A stretch of DNA of 14,486 bases from VBAS01 sp964581455 (GTDB lineage Bacteria > Bacteroidota > Bacteroidia > Chitinophagales > Chitinophagaceae): positions 1 through 14,486 of the forward strand of contig CAZOOT010000090.1 in assembly GCA_964581455.1 (NCBI GenBank), given 5' to 3'. The position numbers and the translations under genes were made by a program. Below the pieces are notes generated by a model. That model ran no database searches, was not told the DNA's origin, and worked only from the letters and a program-made list of their open reading frames with translations. Positions 7,234-14,314 of this stretch are shown here, one piece after another. Every line of letters begins with the position of its first letter. The stretch's first letter is position 1.

Positions 7234-8124
7234 ATGCAACGCAGAGCTTTTATTAAAGACACAACCATATATGCAGTCGCAATAAGTGCAGCCGGGCTGA
7301 TCCGTTTCAATGGAAAAAACTTTGAAAGTGATTGCGAAACCACCACAGATATTCTCGGCCCTTTTTACCGGCCCAATGCTCCCATCAGGTCAGACATGCG
7401 GATAAAAAATGCTGTTGGCCAGCTGGTGGAATTAAGCGGACAGGTAAAACATAAAGATTGTAAAACGCCATTGAAGAATGCCTGTGTAGAACTCTGGCAT
7501 TGCGATGGCAATGGTGTGTATGATAATGATTCTCCTGAATTCAAATACAGGGCTAAAACTTTTTGTGATGATAAAGGCAATTATAGTTTTAAAACAATAC
7601 TACCCGTGCCTTATGATGTTGGTAACGGCAGCATCCGTCCGGCACATTTTCATATGATGATTTCGGCGGCCGGTTATCAAAACCTGATCACTCAGTTGTA
7701 TTTTACGGGAGATAAACATATAGCTAAAGACCCTTCGGCTTCTTCTGCTGCTTCAAAAAGAAGAATACTGGATCTGAAGAATGATGATGCCGGCGGAAAA
7801 ACAGTTTGGTTCAATGTTACCATGATGGAAAAACTACCGGCTGATGCAGCAGTGATTGACCGTTTGGTTGGCCCCTACAGCAGAACAGATAATAAAAAGA
7901 ATGAAGAATTGTATAAAAAAAATGGTATGCTCTGGATAAAAGATGCAGAAAGCATCAACGGTGGTTACCCGCTGGAATATTCCGGCAATAATACATTTGA
8001 ACATTATGGATGGGAATCAAAATATCAATTTACTATTGAAAGCGGCGGCTCTGTAAAACTTTCTTATACCGGCATCACCTGGACCAAGCAAAAAGAAGGA
8101 TGGGAAGCGGTGAAGGGAAAATAA
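7234..8124 (+). CDS. Intradiol ring-cleavage dioxygenase family protein with Tat-type signal and C-terminal extension
   Basis: A 296-residue protein. The start MQRRAFIKDTT followed by a hydrophobic stretch (YAVAISAAGLI) fits a twin-arginine signal (R3-R4-x-F-x-K), so export in folded, metal-loaded form is likely. Residues about 35-205 carry the intradiol dioxygenase signature: LGPFYRPNAP, then ELWHCDGNGVYDN, a beta segment ending LPVPYDV, and RPAHFHM. All four non-heme Fe(III) ligands of the family can be placed: Y96, Y127, H138 and H140, with R135 alongside. Characterised relatives cleave catechols between the hydroxyls, but the substrate here is unknown and no aromatic-degradation genes are nearby. 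Residues about 210-296 form a beta-rich tail (LWIKDAESINGGYPLEYSG...) beyond the usual fold, role unknown. It is divergent from the S41 gene. Confidence 0.88.
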   Translation: MQRRAFIKDTTIYAVAISAAGLIRFNGKNFESDCETTTDILGPFYRPNAPIRSDMRIKNAVGQLVELSGQVKHKDCKTPLKNACVELWHCDGNGVYDNDSPEFKYRAKTFCDDKGNYSFKTILPVPYDVGNGSIRPAHFHMMISAAGYQNLITQLYFTGDKHIAKDPSASSAASKRRILDLKNDDAGGKTVWFNVTMMEKLPADAAVIDRLVGPYSRTDNKKNEELYKKNGMLWIKDAESINGGYPLEYSGNNTFEHYGWESKYQFTIESGGSVKLSYTGITWTKQKEGWEAVKGK

Positions 8125-8144
8125 AACAAACTGATTTTTATTCT

Positions 8145-8239
8145 GAGCCACATAGAATCAAAGGCACATAGAAATAGACACATAGAAATCTTTTTGAGTC
8201 CTATGTGAAATACTATGTTTCTATCTGCCTATGTGGTTC
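8145..8239. repeat. Intergenic phrase palindrome (CACATAGAA words)
   Basis: The left half holds three copies of the word CACATAGAA (8149, 8165 and 8180 region). The right half holds CTATGTG and CTATGTTTCTAT words and ends CCTATGTGGTTC, the reverse complement of the opening GAGCCACATAG except for one base. The element fills most of the 156-base gap between the dioxygenase and hydrolase genes and could fold as a long hairpin. There is no strong T-run, so a terminator role is uncertain. Confidence 0.7.
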
Positions 8240-8280
8240 AATATTTATTAACCGATTAGTGAAAACACAAAAATTTGTTT

Positions 8281-9381
8281 ATGCTGAAATATTTTTTAAT
8301 AATTCTTTTCACCCCGCTTTTTTCTTTTGCTCAACAACAGCTTGATAGTTTATTTGAAGCAAACAGAGATCCGATAGCTATTGGATTCAGCGGGGTAGTG
8401 CTGGTGGCTGAAAACAGCAAACCAATTTATCATAAAGCTTTTGGTTATCGTGAATTTGAAAACAAATTTCCTTTACAAAAATCCGACATCTTTGAACTGG
8501 CATCCGTTTCTAAACAATTCACCGCCATGATCATCATGATGCTAAAAGAAAAAGGTTTATTGAACTATGATGATCTTGTAGAAAAATATCTTGACATCCC
8601 TTACAAAGGAATTACAATTAGAAATCTCCTCACTCATACCAGCGGCCTGCCCGATTACCAGGATGTGATGGATAAATATTGGGATAAAACCAAAGTGGCC
8701 GGCAATGAGGATTGCATTGCATATTTAAATAAATATAAACCTGTAATATTATTTAATCCCGGAGAAAAATATACCTACAGCAACACGGGCTATTTATTGC
8801 TGGCAAGTATTGCGGAAAAAGCAAGTGGAAAAAATTTTATCGAGCTATGCAGGAAATGGATCTTTCAACCGCTGAAAATGAAAAGCACCAATATCCGGAC
8901 ACTGGAAGAAAAAAAAGCAACCAGGAATTTCGCTATCGGGCATATTTATATAAAAGAAAGAGACCAACCTGCCTTGCCGGCAGGCAGGTATGTTCGGGCC
9001 GATTCTTTTCCGTCTTCAGATTATACCATTTGGCTTGGCAACAGAAAGGGACCCGGCCGGGTAAGTTCCATTGCTGCTGATTTATTGAAATGGGACCAGG
9101 CTTTGTACACTGAAAAACTGGTAAAGCAATCCACTTTAGAAGAAGCATTCACTCCCATGAAACTGAATGATGGCAGTTTTTCCAACTATGGTTTTGGTTG
9201 GACGTTGAGAACTGATAGTAGTTTAGGTAAAATTGTGATGCACACAGGAGATAATCCCGGATATAAAACACAGATCATTCGCTTTATTGATAAAAAGAAA
9301 ACGATCATCCTGCTGAATAATAATGCTCATGAAAATTTCGGAAAGATCATTCAGAATCTTTCTGATAGTTTAAAAGATTAG
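8281..9381 (+). CDS. Secreted serine hydrolase, class C beta-lactamase/PBP4*-like fold
   Basis: A 366-residue protein of the beta-lactamase-related serine hydrolase family, whose members include D-alanyl-D-alanine-cleaving enzymes, class C beta-lactamases and esterases. The ATG at 8281 is preferred over a TTG two codons upstream because it begins a clean Sec signal (MLKYFLIILFTPLFSFA, cleavage before QQQ). Active-site motifs are complete: S75-V-S-K78 (nucleophile and general base), Y166-S-N168, and H321-T-G in place of KTG. Residues 230-236 (PALPAGR) are encoded by a 23-base GC-rich palindrome and look like an insertion in a surface loop before the YVRADSF segment. Sequence does not separate peptidase from esterase activity; resistance to beta-lactams should not be assumed. 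It converges on the hydrolase at 9426-11006, a distant homologue. Confidence 0.9.
   Translation: MLKYFLIILFTPLFSFAQQQLDSLFEANRDPIAIGFSGVVLVAENSKPIYHKAFGYREFENKFPLQKSDIFELASVSKQFTAMIIMMLKEKGLLNYDDLVEKYLDIPYKGITIRNLLTHTSGLPDYQDVMDKYWDKTKVAGNEDCIAYLNKYKPVILFNPGEKYTYSNTGYLLLASIAEKASGKNFIELCRKWIFQPLKMKSTNIRTLEEKKATRNFAIGHIYIKERDQPALPAGRYVRADSFPSSDYTIWLGNRKGPGRVSSIAADLLKWDQALYTEKLVKQSTLEEAFTPMKLNDGSFSNYGFGWTLRTDSSLGKIVMHTGDNPGYKTQIIRFIDKKKTIILLNNNAHENFGKIIQNLSDSLKD
8967..8989. repeat. GC-rich imperfect palindrome inside a coding sequence
   Basis: ACCTGCCTTGCC followed by GGCAGGCAGGT: the two arms are perfect complements except for one extra T in the left arm. It stands out in GC content from its A/T-rich surroundings. 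It is translated in frame as PALPAGR within the serine hydrolase. The opposite strand would read LPARQVG. Similar ACCTGCCTGCCGGCAGG-type repeats, giving CLPAGRQ-like peptides in coding sequences, are something I recall from Bacteroidota genomes; no other copy occurs in this window. Confidence 0.65.
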
Positions 9382-9420
9382 CCACGGAAGCACGGAATAA
9401 AACTCTGTGTATTCCGTGGC
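9381..9420. terminator. Hairpin between convergent hydrolase genes, probable bidirectional terminator
   Basis: GCCACGGAA (9381-9389) pairs with TTCCGTGGC (9412-9420). Alternatively CACGGAATA (9391-9399) pairs with TATTCCGTG (9410-9418) around a 10-base loop. Downstream on the + strand is an A/T-rich stretch with a T-run (AATTATTATTTTTTAGG). It starts on the last base of the + gene's TAG and ends five bases before the stop codon of the - strand gene. The repeated CACGGAA word makes it look like another member of the phrase-palindrome style. Confidence 0.65.
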
Positions 9421-9425
9421 AATTA

Positions 9426-11006
9426 TTATTTTTTAGGTAATTCCCTCATATGATACTCTTGTATTAGCGGAGGGTTTTCCGGAGAAAGAGTAAAATAGAT
9501 TTCTATATTGCCTTTTTCTGCTTCAATAATAAATGTTCCTCTCAGTTGATTTTCCGGCTTCACTTCGGTTACCTTAAATATTTTCCCGGCTTTAGCAAAT
9601 AATTCCATTGACTCTTTCTTTAGTGAGTCAATTGGATTGTCAGGAAAAAAATTTTCTGCAAACAACCCGCTTTGTTCTGCATTATTCCAGTCGGGTAAAA
9701 ATTTCATCAATTCATTTCTCATGTGCTCCAGAATTTTAGATGAAGGAAGCTGACGTGGTTCTAATCCTGCAATTTTTATTATTGTATCCAGCACTCTCAG
9801 ATTCACAAAACCAAAAGGCGAATAGGTGCGGTTAGCAAATGCTACTACGCCAATACCATAATCAGGCATAATGCGCCATTGACTGCCAAAGCCTGGCAGG
9901 CCCCCACTATGCGCTATATAAGTTTTCCCTTCACAATCCTTCACCCAGCCCAATCCATATGCATATGCAGATGTAACGGCACAGGTTCTTCCATCCGGAA
10001 ATTTATAATTGGGATTAAATCCATTCCACCGCCAGGGATGATGCATTTCCCTTACTGAGCTTCTTTTTATAGGTCCGTCATCAGGTGCATTATTTGGTGG
10101 CCATGCAGCAAGATGCATTCCCATATAATTTCCAAACTCTTCAATTGAACTGATCATACTGCCCATAGCACCCCAGCTGCCATCGGGAGTATCGTGCAAC
10201 AATTCTTCCTCATTCCATTTTTCATTCAGCCAGCGGTAACCATGTGCCAGTTTATCCGGAGCTACATCAGCATATTCATAGGTCGTTGTTTTCATTCCAA
10301 GGGGCTCAAGAATATACTTTTTAATATAATCCTGGTATCGCATTCCAGAAACTTTTGAAATGATTTTTCCCTGCAGGGCAAAACCAAGATTGCTATACTC
10401 GAATGCAATACCCGGAGGATTGGAAAAAGAAATTTGTTTGCCGATAAATTCCATCAGGTCTTTATCAGTATCCGCCAACTGGCGATCACCCCAGGGATTG
10501 TCTTCCGGAAATCCGGCACCATGTGTCATTAAATGACGTATCGTAATGTGTGGGGCATCGGCTGTAGGGTATTTTAAATTCTTCAGCTCCGGTATATAAT
10601 AATATGCAGGATCATCAAGGTCCAGCCTTCCTTCATCCCTTAATTTCAAAATAGCCATGCAGGTAAAACTTTTACTCATGGATGCGATACGGAAAAGAGA
10701 TGATGAAGTAACAGGTGTTTTCTTTTCTATATCGGTGTAACCATAGTTGCCGGAATAAACTAATTTTCCGTCAACAACAATTCCGAATGAAATACCGGGA
10801 AAATGATTGTCTGTTGCATGCTTTTTATACAGGCTGTCAATCACCGGGAAGGCCTGGCTTATTTTTTCTATGCGGGCCGCATCTGTGAAAGTTGCAGTTT
10901 GATATGCGGTGTCAAATTTAGTGTCTGCAATTTTACCGCTTGTGCTGTCCTGGTTACAGGCAATATTTAAAATTGTTCCTGCAAAAAAAATTAACTGCTT
11001 CATCAT
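9426..11006 (-). CDS. Serine hydrolase, class C beta-lactamase fold, probable lipoprotein
   Basis: A 526-residue protein. The ATG at 11004-11006 (second ATG directly after) is preferred to a TTG five codons upstream because it opens a lipoprotein-like signal (MMKQLIFFAGTILNIAC, then NQDSTS). The lipobox is imperfect, with Asn at -3. The catalytic motifs of the family are present: S109-M-S-K112, Y204-S-N206 and H366-S-G. The domain covers about residues 45-420. The last 100 residues form an extra alpha+beta domain (including LRGTFIIEAEKGNIEIYFTL), which I cannot name. The likely role is hydrolysis of a D-amino peptide or ester in the periplasm or at the outer membrane, substrate unknown. It is probably the last gene of the - strand operon, 26 bases after the fatty acid hydroxylase gene. 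Confidence 0.88.
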   Translation of the reverse strand: MMKQLIFFAGTILNIACNQDSTSGKIADTKFDTAYQTATFTDAARIEKISQAFPVIDSLYKKHATDNHFPGISFGIVVDGKLVYSGNYGYTDIEKKTPVTSSSLFRIASMSKSFTCMAILKLRDEGRLDLDDPAYYYIPELKNLKYPTADAPHITIRHLMTHGAGFPEDNPWGDRQLADTDKDLMEFIGKQISFSNPPGIAFEYSNLGFALQGKIISKVSGMRYQDYIKKYILEPLGMKTTTYEYADVAPDKLAHGYRWLNEKWNEEELLHDTPDGSWGAMGSMISSIEEFGNYMGMHLAAWPPNNAPDDGPIKRSSVREMHHPWRWNGFNPNYKFPDGRTCAVTSAYAYGLGWVKDCEGKTYIAHSGGLPGFGSQWRIMPDYGIGVVAFANRTYSPFGFVNLRVLDTIIKIAGLEPRQLPSSKILEHMRNELMKFLPDWNNAEQSGLFAENFFPDNPIDSLKKESMELFAKAGKIFKVTEVKPENQLRGTFIIEAEKGNIEIYFTLSPENPPLIQEYHMRELPKK

Positions 11007-11032
11007 ATCCTGTTTATACAAAAAATTAATTT

Positions 11033-11869
11033 CTATTCTTTGCTTTCTTTTTCAGTTTGTAATTCTTCTGAACCAATCCTTTTAATATTAATGAACGGGC
11101 TGATCATTAAATAAAAAAATGATTGTCTTTTTTTGCTGTCAAATTCTGCCAACCCGAATTTCATTTCTTTTACCGGTTTATATTTAAAAGTTCCGAAGAT
11201 CCGGTCCCAAATAATGAAAATGTCTGAAAAATTGGAATCGGTATAAAATTGATCCCGCTCGTGATGCACTTTATGAAAATTAGGCGTTACAAATATTTTT
11301 CCCAGGGTTTTATCCAACCAGGCCGGAAAAGTTAAATTGGTATGCTCAAGGAATGCAAACAAGGTGAAAGTCAAAATATAAAAACCGAAAGTGAGCAAAT
11401 CCATTCCAAACAGAGCAACGGCCAAAATACTGGCTATACCGAACACCGCTATTTCTATAGGGTGACCTCTGAAAAAAGTAGATGAATCCATCGAAGTATC
11501 GCTATGATGCACCCGGTGCAATCGCCACAACAACGGAACCTTATGCGCCAGGCGATGAAACCAATAGGAGGTCATATCAAACAAAGCAACGCCAAAGATG
11601 AGTTTTAACCAAAAGGGTAATTGCAAATGATGGAACAGTCCAACCTGCTGATCATTAAACCAATTCATACAAAACACCTGAAAGAATGCAAAATAATACC
11701 CCGCAACAATAAAAACTAACTGAAACAATATATTGTTCAACAGGTGCTGAGGCCGTTTATCAAAACGAAATGGACGTTTAAACAACTGTTCCATTGTATA
11801 TAGAATGACCAGTAAGCCGATAATGATATAGTTCGTGTCAATTTCCAATAATTTCTGAATCCTATCCAT
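11033..11869 (-). CDS. Sterol desaturase/fatty acid hydroxylase superfamily membrane enzyme
   Basis: A 278-residue integral membrane protein with four or five hydrophobic helices (for example IIGLLVILYTMEQLF, LFQLVFIVAGYYFAFFQVF, FGIASILAVALFGMDLLTFG). The histidine clusters that bind the diiron centre are all visible: H105-x3-H109 (HRLAH), H118-x2-H121-H122 (HRVHH) and H199-x2-H202-H203 (HKVHH), plus a conserved EHTN and D-x-x-FGTF stretch. The family uses O2 to hydroxylate or desaturate lipid chains, sterols or related hydrocarbons at the membrane. Which lipid is used here is unknown. The gene sits between the DUF418 and serine hydrolase genes (25- and 26-base gaps), so co-transcription is likely. 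The C-terminus is short, polar and charged (ELQTEKESKE). Confidence 0.9.
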   Translation of the reverse strand: MDRIQKLLEIDTNYIIIGLLVILYTMEQLFKRPFRFDKRPQHLLNNILFQLVFIVAGYYFAFFQVFCMNWFNDQQVGLFHHLQLPFWLKLIFGVALFDMTSYWFHRLAHKVPLLWRLHRVHHSDTSMDSSTFFRGHPIEIAVFGIASILAVALFGMDLLTFGFYILTFTLFAFLEHTNLTFPAWLDKTLGKIFVTPNFHKVHHERDQFYTDSNFSDIFIIWDRIFGTFKYKPVKEMKFGLAEFDSKKRQSFFYLMISPFINIKRIGSEELQTEKESKE

Positions 11870-11894
11870 TGTTTTTAAAATTTAATATAAGAAA

Positions 11895-13250
11895 TTACAT
11901 AGTTCCCATGCTGTCTGTTCCTGAATCAGTTTTTCTGAAAGGTTGTTTTTTCCAGTAGGTCAAGCTTCTCCATAGCCATTCAAGCGGACCGAAGCGGAAA
12001 TAACGTAACCAGATATGACTCCAGATGATTTGAATAGTCCAAACTGCTGCCACTACATAAAATAATTGGTGGTATTCCAGTTTACCAAAATAGCCAAAGC
12101 CAATACCCATAAAAAAGATGCCGCACATAATGGATTGGGTCAAATAATTTGTAAAGGCCATCTGCCCCACCGGACGCATCAGGCTGAACAGCCATTTAAA
12201 CAAACCGGATTTGTACATCAGCATAATCAGGCCAAAGATGCCGAATGAGTGAACGGTTCTTTGTAATTCATAAAAACTAAAATTTGAATTTTTAATAATC
12301 TCATACCAGTTGAAATTCTGATTTACATCTTTGGTTACAAAAAAATATGAAAGAGGTAATCCAATACCCAGGCCAATGGCCGTCATCCATGCATATACTT
12401 TTGTTTTTGCTTCGCCTTGTAAAATACCCAGTTTAAAAAAAGCAAGGCCAATAAACATAAAAAGGGGAATGTCCCAAATCAGAAAGTAATACATTCCGTT
12501 TGTCTGGCTATTGGCAGACATATTGCTCCGGGTTTCATACAGATCAGCATAGCTGCCCGTAATCCCCTTTATTTGTTTTTCCATCTTCTTCTTTTTCTCT
12601 ACAGGATCTGAACGCTTCTTAATTTCTTCCATTGCCCCTAATTGTGCTTTTTGTTTATCGGTAAGTTTTGTTATCGTTGTATCCATCGCAGCAACCAACT
12701 CACCTTTAGCGATCACAGACTTGTCTTTATACAAATCCCTGTTCTCCCTGGCGGTCATCAGTAAAAGACATACACCGGCGGCTATCAATAAATGTTTTGG
12801 CGATAATCGGCGAAATGCAAAAAGTATAATACCGCAAATGGCATAAGAATAAAGAATATCCCAATACCAAAGCAAAACATAAGCATGGATTACCCCAAAT
12901 AAGAGCAGCCACAATTGCCGGCGCATAAAAAGTTCGGCGGACATGATTCCGGAAACTCTTTTTTCAAGCCGGGTTGTAAATATGAACATACCAGCGCCGA
13001 ATAACATGGAAAAAATTCCCCGCTGGCTTCCTTCAAAAACTCCCGGCCCGAATACATACCAGAAATAATAATTCAGTTCACCTTGTGGCTGAAGTGAAAA
13101 ATCGCTTATTGCAACCGGCGCTAATCCGAAGCCCGGAATATTCATTAGTAATATGCCCAGTATGGCTATTCCGCGAAGACTATCGATTAATAGAATTCTT
13201 TCCTGCTGGCTGATTGGTGCAGCCAGAGCAGTGGTTGGTTGGTTGGTCAT
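11895..13250 (-). CDS. DUF418 family polytopic membrane protein
   Basis: A 451-residue multi-span membrane protein. The N-terminal motif R18-x3-IDSLRGIAILGILLMN and the segment GVIH122AYVLLWYWD131ILYSYAICGI are typical of DUF418/YeiB-like proteins. The C-terminal part has the DUF418 hallmarks GQMAFTNYLTQS (about 361-372) and FGPLEWLWRSLTYW (about 420-433). The LDxLRGIAxLG-type opening is also shared with membrane acyltransferases, so an acyl-transfer role is conceivable, but biochemical function is not established for the family. A long hydrophilic, Lys/Glu-rich insertion lies at about residues 168-250 between membrane helices (KKKKMEKQIKGITGSY region). The start ATG at 13248-13250 lies 40 bases after the alpha/beta-hydrolase stop and the gene ends 25 bases before the fatty acid hydroxylase start, so it belongs to the - strand operon. 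Confidence 0.9.
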   Translation of the reverse strand: MTNQPTTALAAPISQQERILLIDSLRGIAILGILLMNIPGFGLAPVAISDFSLQPQGELNYYFWYVFGPGVFEGSQRGIFSMLFGAGMFIFTTRLEKRVSGIMSAELFMRRQLWLLLFGVIHAYVLLWYWDILYSYAICGIILFAFRRLSPKHLLIAAGVCLLLMTARENRDLYKDKSVIAKGELVAAMDTTITKLTDKQKAQLGAMEEIKKRSDPVEKKKKMEKQIKGITGSYADLYETRSNMSANSQTNGMYYFLIWDIPLFMFIGLAFFKLGILQGEAKTKVYAWMTAIGLGIGLPLSYFFVTKDVNQNFNWYEIIKNSNFSFYELQRTVHSFGIFGLIMLMYKSGLFKWLFSLMRPVGQMAFTNYLTQSIMCGIFFMGIGFGYFGKLEYHQLFYVVAAVWTIQIIWSHIWLRYFRFGPLEWLWRSLTYWKKQPFRKTDSGTDSMGTM

Positions 13251-13290
13251 GCAGTTGGTTTTGGTTATTTTAATTAATAATGGTCTGAAG

Positions 13291-14238
13291 TTAGTGTTTA
13301 CTGATAAACTTTAGTACGATCTTATTAAAATCTTCAGGGTTTTCCAGTTCCAGTCCATGTGATGCACCGGATAAAATAATTTTCTCTTTATTAAGTATGC
13401 ATTTCTCAATTTCGTCTATTGCTATAGCAAAAAGTGCCGGAGATCTTTCACCCTGCATTAATAATACAGGAACCGTTATTTTTTTCAGGTCATCACAGGA
13501 AACAGGAGGAAATTCACTATTCGTTAATACAGTTCCCTTCAGTTCAAGTGTATTGGCTAACATGATGTCTCTTCCTTCCGCCGGCACTTTTGAAAAAAAA
13601 GAAGTATCACCCAATACCCCGCCTGTAAAAAAGGAAATCGCTTGCTCATCTTTCCCTGCCTTAAATGCTTCTCCTGCCGGAATAATACTGTTTGAAAAAA
13701 ACTGCTTTAAAACACTGTNNNNNNNNNNGTCACCGCCGGGAACATTTAGCAGCAAGGACATAACGGGCGGCTCACCCAATGTCAGGCTTTTTACCAGTTC
13801 CGGGTGATTGAGTGTTGTCATCAGTGCTGTATAAGCTCCGTATGAGTGGCCTACCAGATGTACTGAACCAGTGTTAAGTATTTTTAAAAATTCAGCGAGG
13901 TCATCTGCATGAATATTCACTGAATAATCTGCCGAATCATTAAACTCCTGCTTGTTTGGAAATGCATATCTGCGGCTGTAAGAGATTACCCGGAAATGTT
14001 TTGCAAAAGTATCCAGTTGCATACCCCAGGTCCGGTAATCACCCAGGGTGCCGTGAACAAAAACAACGGGCTCTCCTTTACCAATATCAATATAATGAAG
14101 GGAATCGCCGTTAATGAAAACACTTTTTACTTCGGGAGTAGCTTTGTTTTCTTTTATAGCAGTTTTGTTATCATGATCGCATGATAACAAAACAATGATC
14201 AGGGTACTAAGTGCCAGGTATAAAAATTTTCGTTTCAT
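13291..14238 (-). CDS. Alpha/beta hydrolase, probable lipoprotein, with 10-N assembly gap
   Basis: About 315 residues assuming the 10 unknown bases are the true gap length. The N-terminus is a lipoprotein signal with a good lipobox (VLLSC, then DHDNK), so it should be lipid-anchored in the envelope. The alpha/beta-hydrolase fold shows the oxyanion-hole HGTLGDYRTW, nucleophile elbow G-H-S132-Y-G, and catalytic His at about 294 (GASHGLELENP). The acidic residue probably lies near MQGERSP. The family covers esterases, lipases and related enzymes; the substrate is unknown. The residues flanking the gap join in a single open frame, and the EPP-to-AFKAG spacing looks normal for relatives, so little is probably missing. 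Likely the first gene of the four-gene operon, 76 bases downstream of the cupin gene. Confidence 0.87.
   Translation of the reverse strand: MKRKFLYLALSTLIIVLLSCDHDNKTAIKENKATPEVKSVFINGDSLHYIDIGKGEPVVFVHGTLGDYRTWGMQLDTFAKHFRVISYSRRYAFPNKQEFNDSADYSVNIHADDLAEFLKILNTGSVHLVGHSYGAYTALMTTLNHPELVKSLTLGEPPVMSLLLNVPGGDXXXXSVLKQFFSNSIIPAGEAFKAGKDEQAISFFTGGVLGDTSFFSKVPAEGRDIMLANTLELKGTVLTNSEFPPVSCDDLKKITVPVLLMQGERSPALFAIAIDEIEKCILNKEKIILSGASHGLELENPEDFNKIVLKFISKH
13719..13728. other. Assembly gap of ten N
   Basis: Ten undetermined bases within the alpha/beta-hydrolase gene, encoding four unknown residues after VPGGD and before SVLKQFF. The bases on the two sides stay in one frame only if the true gap length is 1 modulo 3. 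Confidence 0.95.
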
Positions 14239-14314
14239 ACAAATTCATTTATATAAAAAAACAAAATGAAACCGGTATCATTTTAAAAAAGACTACGAAG
14301 CCAGTTCAAAGAAT

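Noticed and set aside
8275..8280. TTG two codons upstream as the start of the + strand serine hydrolase
   Set aside because: The ATG at 8281 gives a standard signal peptide and needs no rare start codon.
8847..9148. Short open frames on both strands around the GC-rich palindrome
   Set aside because: They lie inside the serine hydrolase, whose active-site motifs continue on both sides of them.
8281..9381. A beta-lactam resistance gene
   Set aside because: The fold motifs are shared by many esterases and peptidases; the H-T-G variant and diverged sequence give no support for antibiotic hydrolysis.
11007..11021. TTG start five codons upstream for the - strand serine hydrolase
   Set aside because: Two consecutive ATG codons at 11006 and 11003 directly precede the lipoprotein-like hydrophobic signal; the TTG would add MYKQD with no purpose.
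13397..13807. Long open frame on the + strand opposite the alpha/beta hydrolase
   Set aside because: It mirrors the hydrolase codons, spans the N gap, has no recognisable protein features, and the opposite strand carries intact catalytic motifs.
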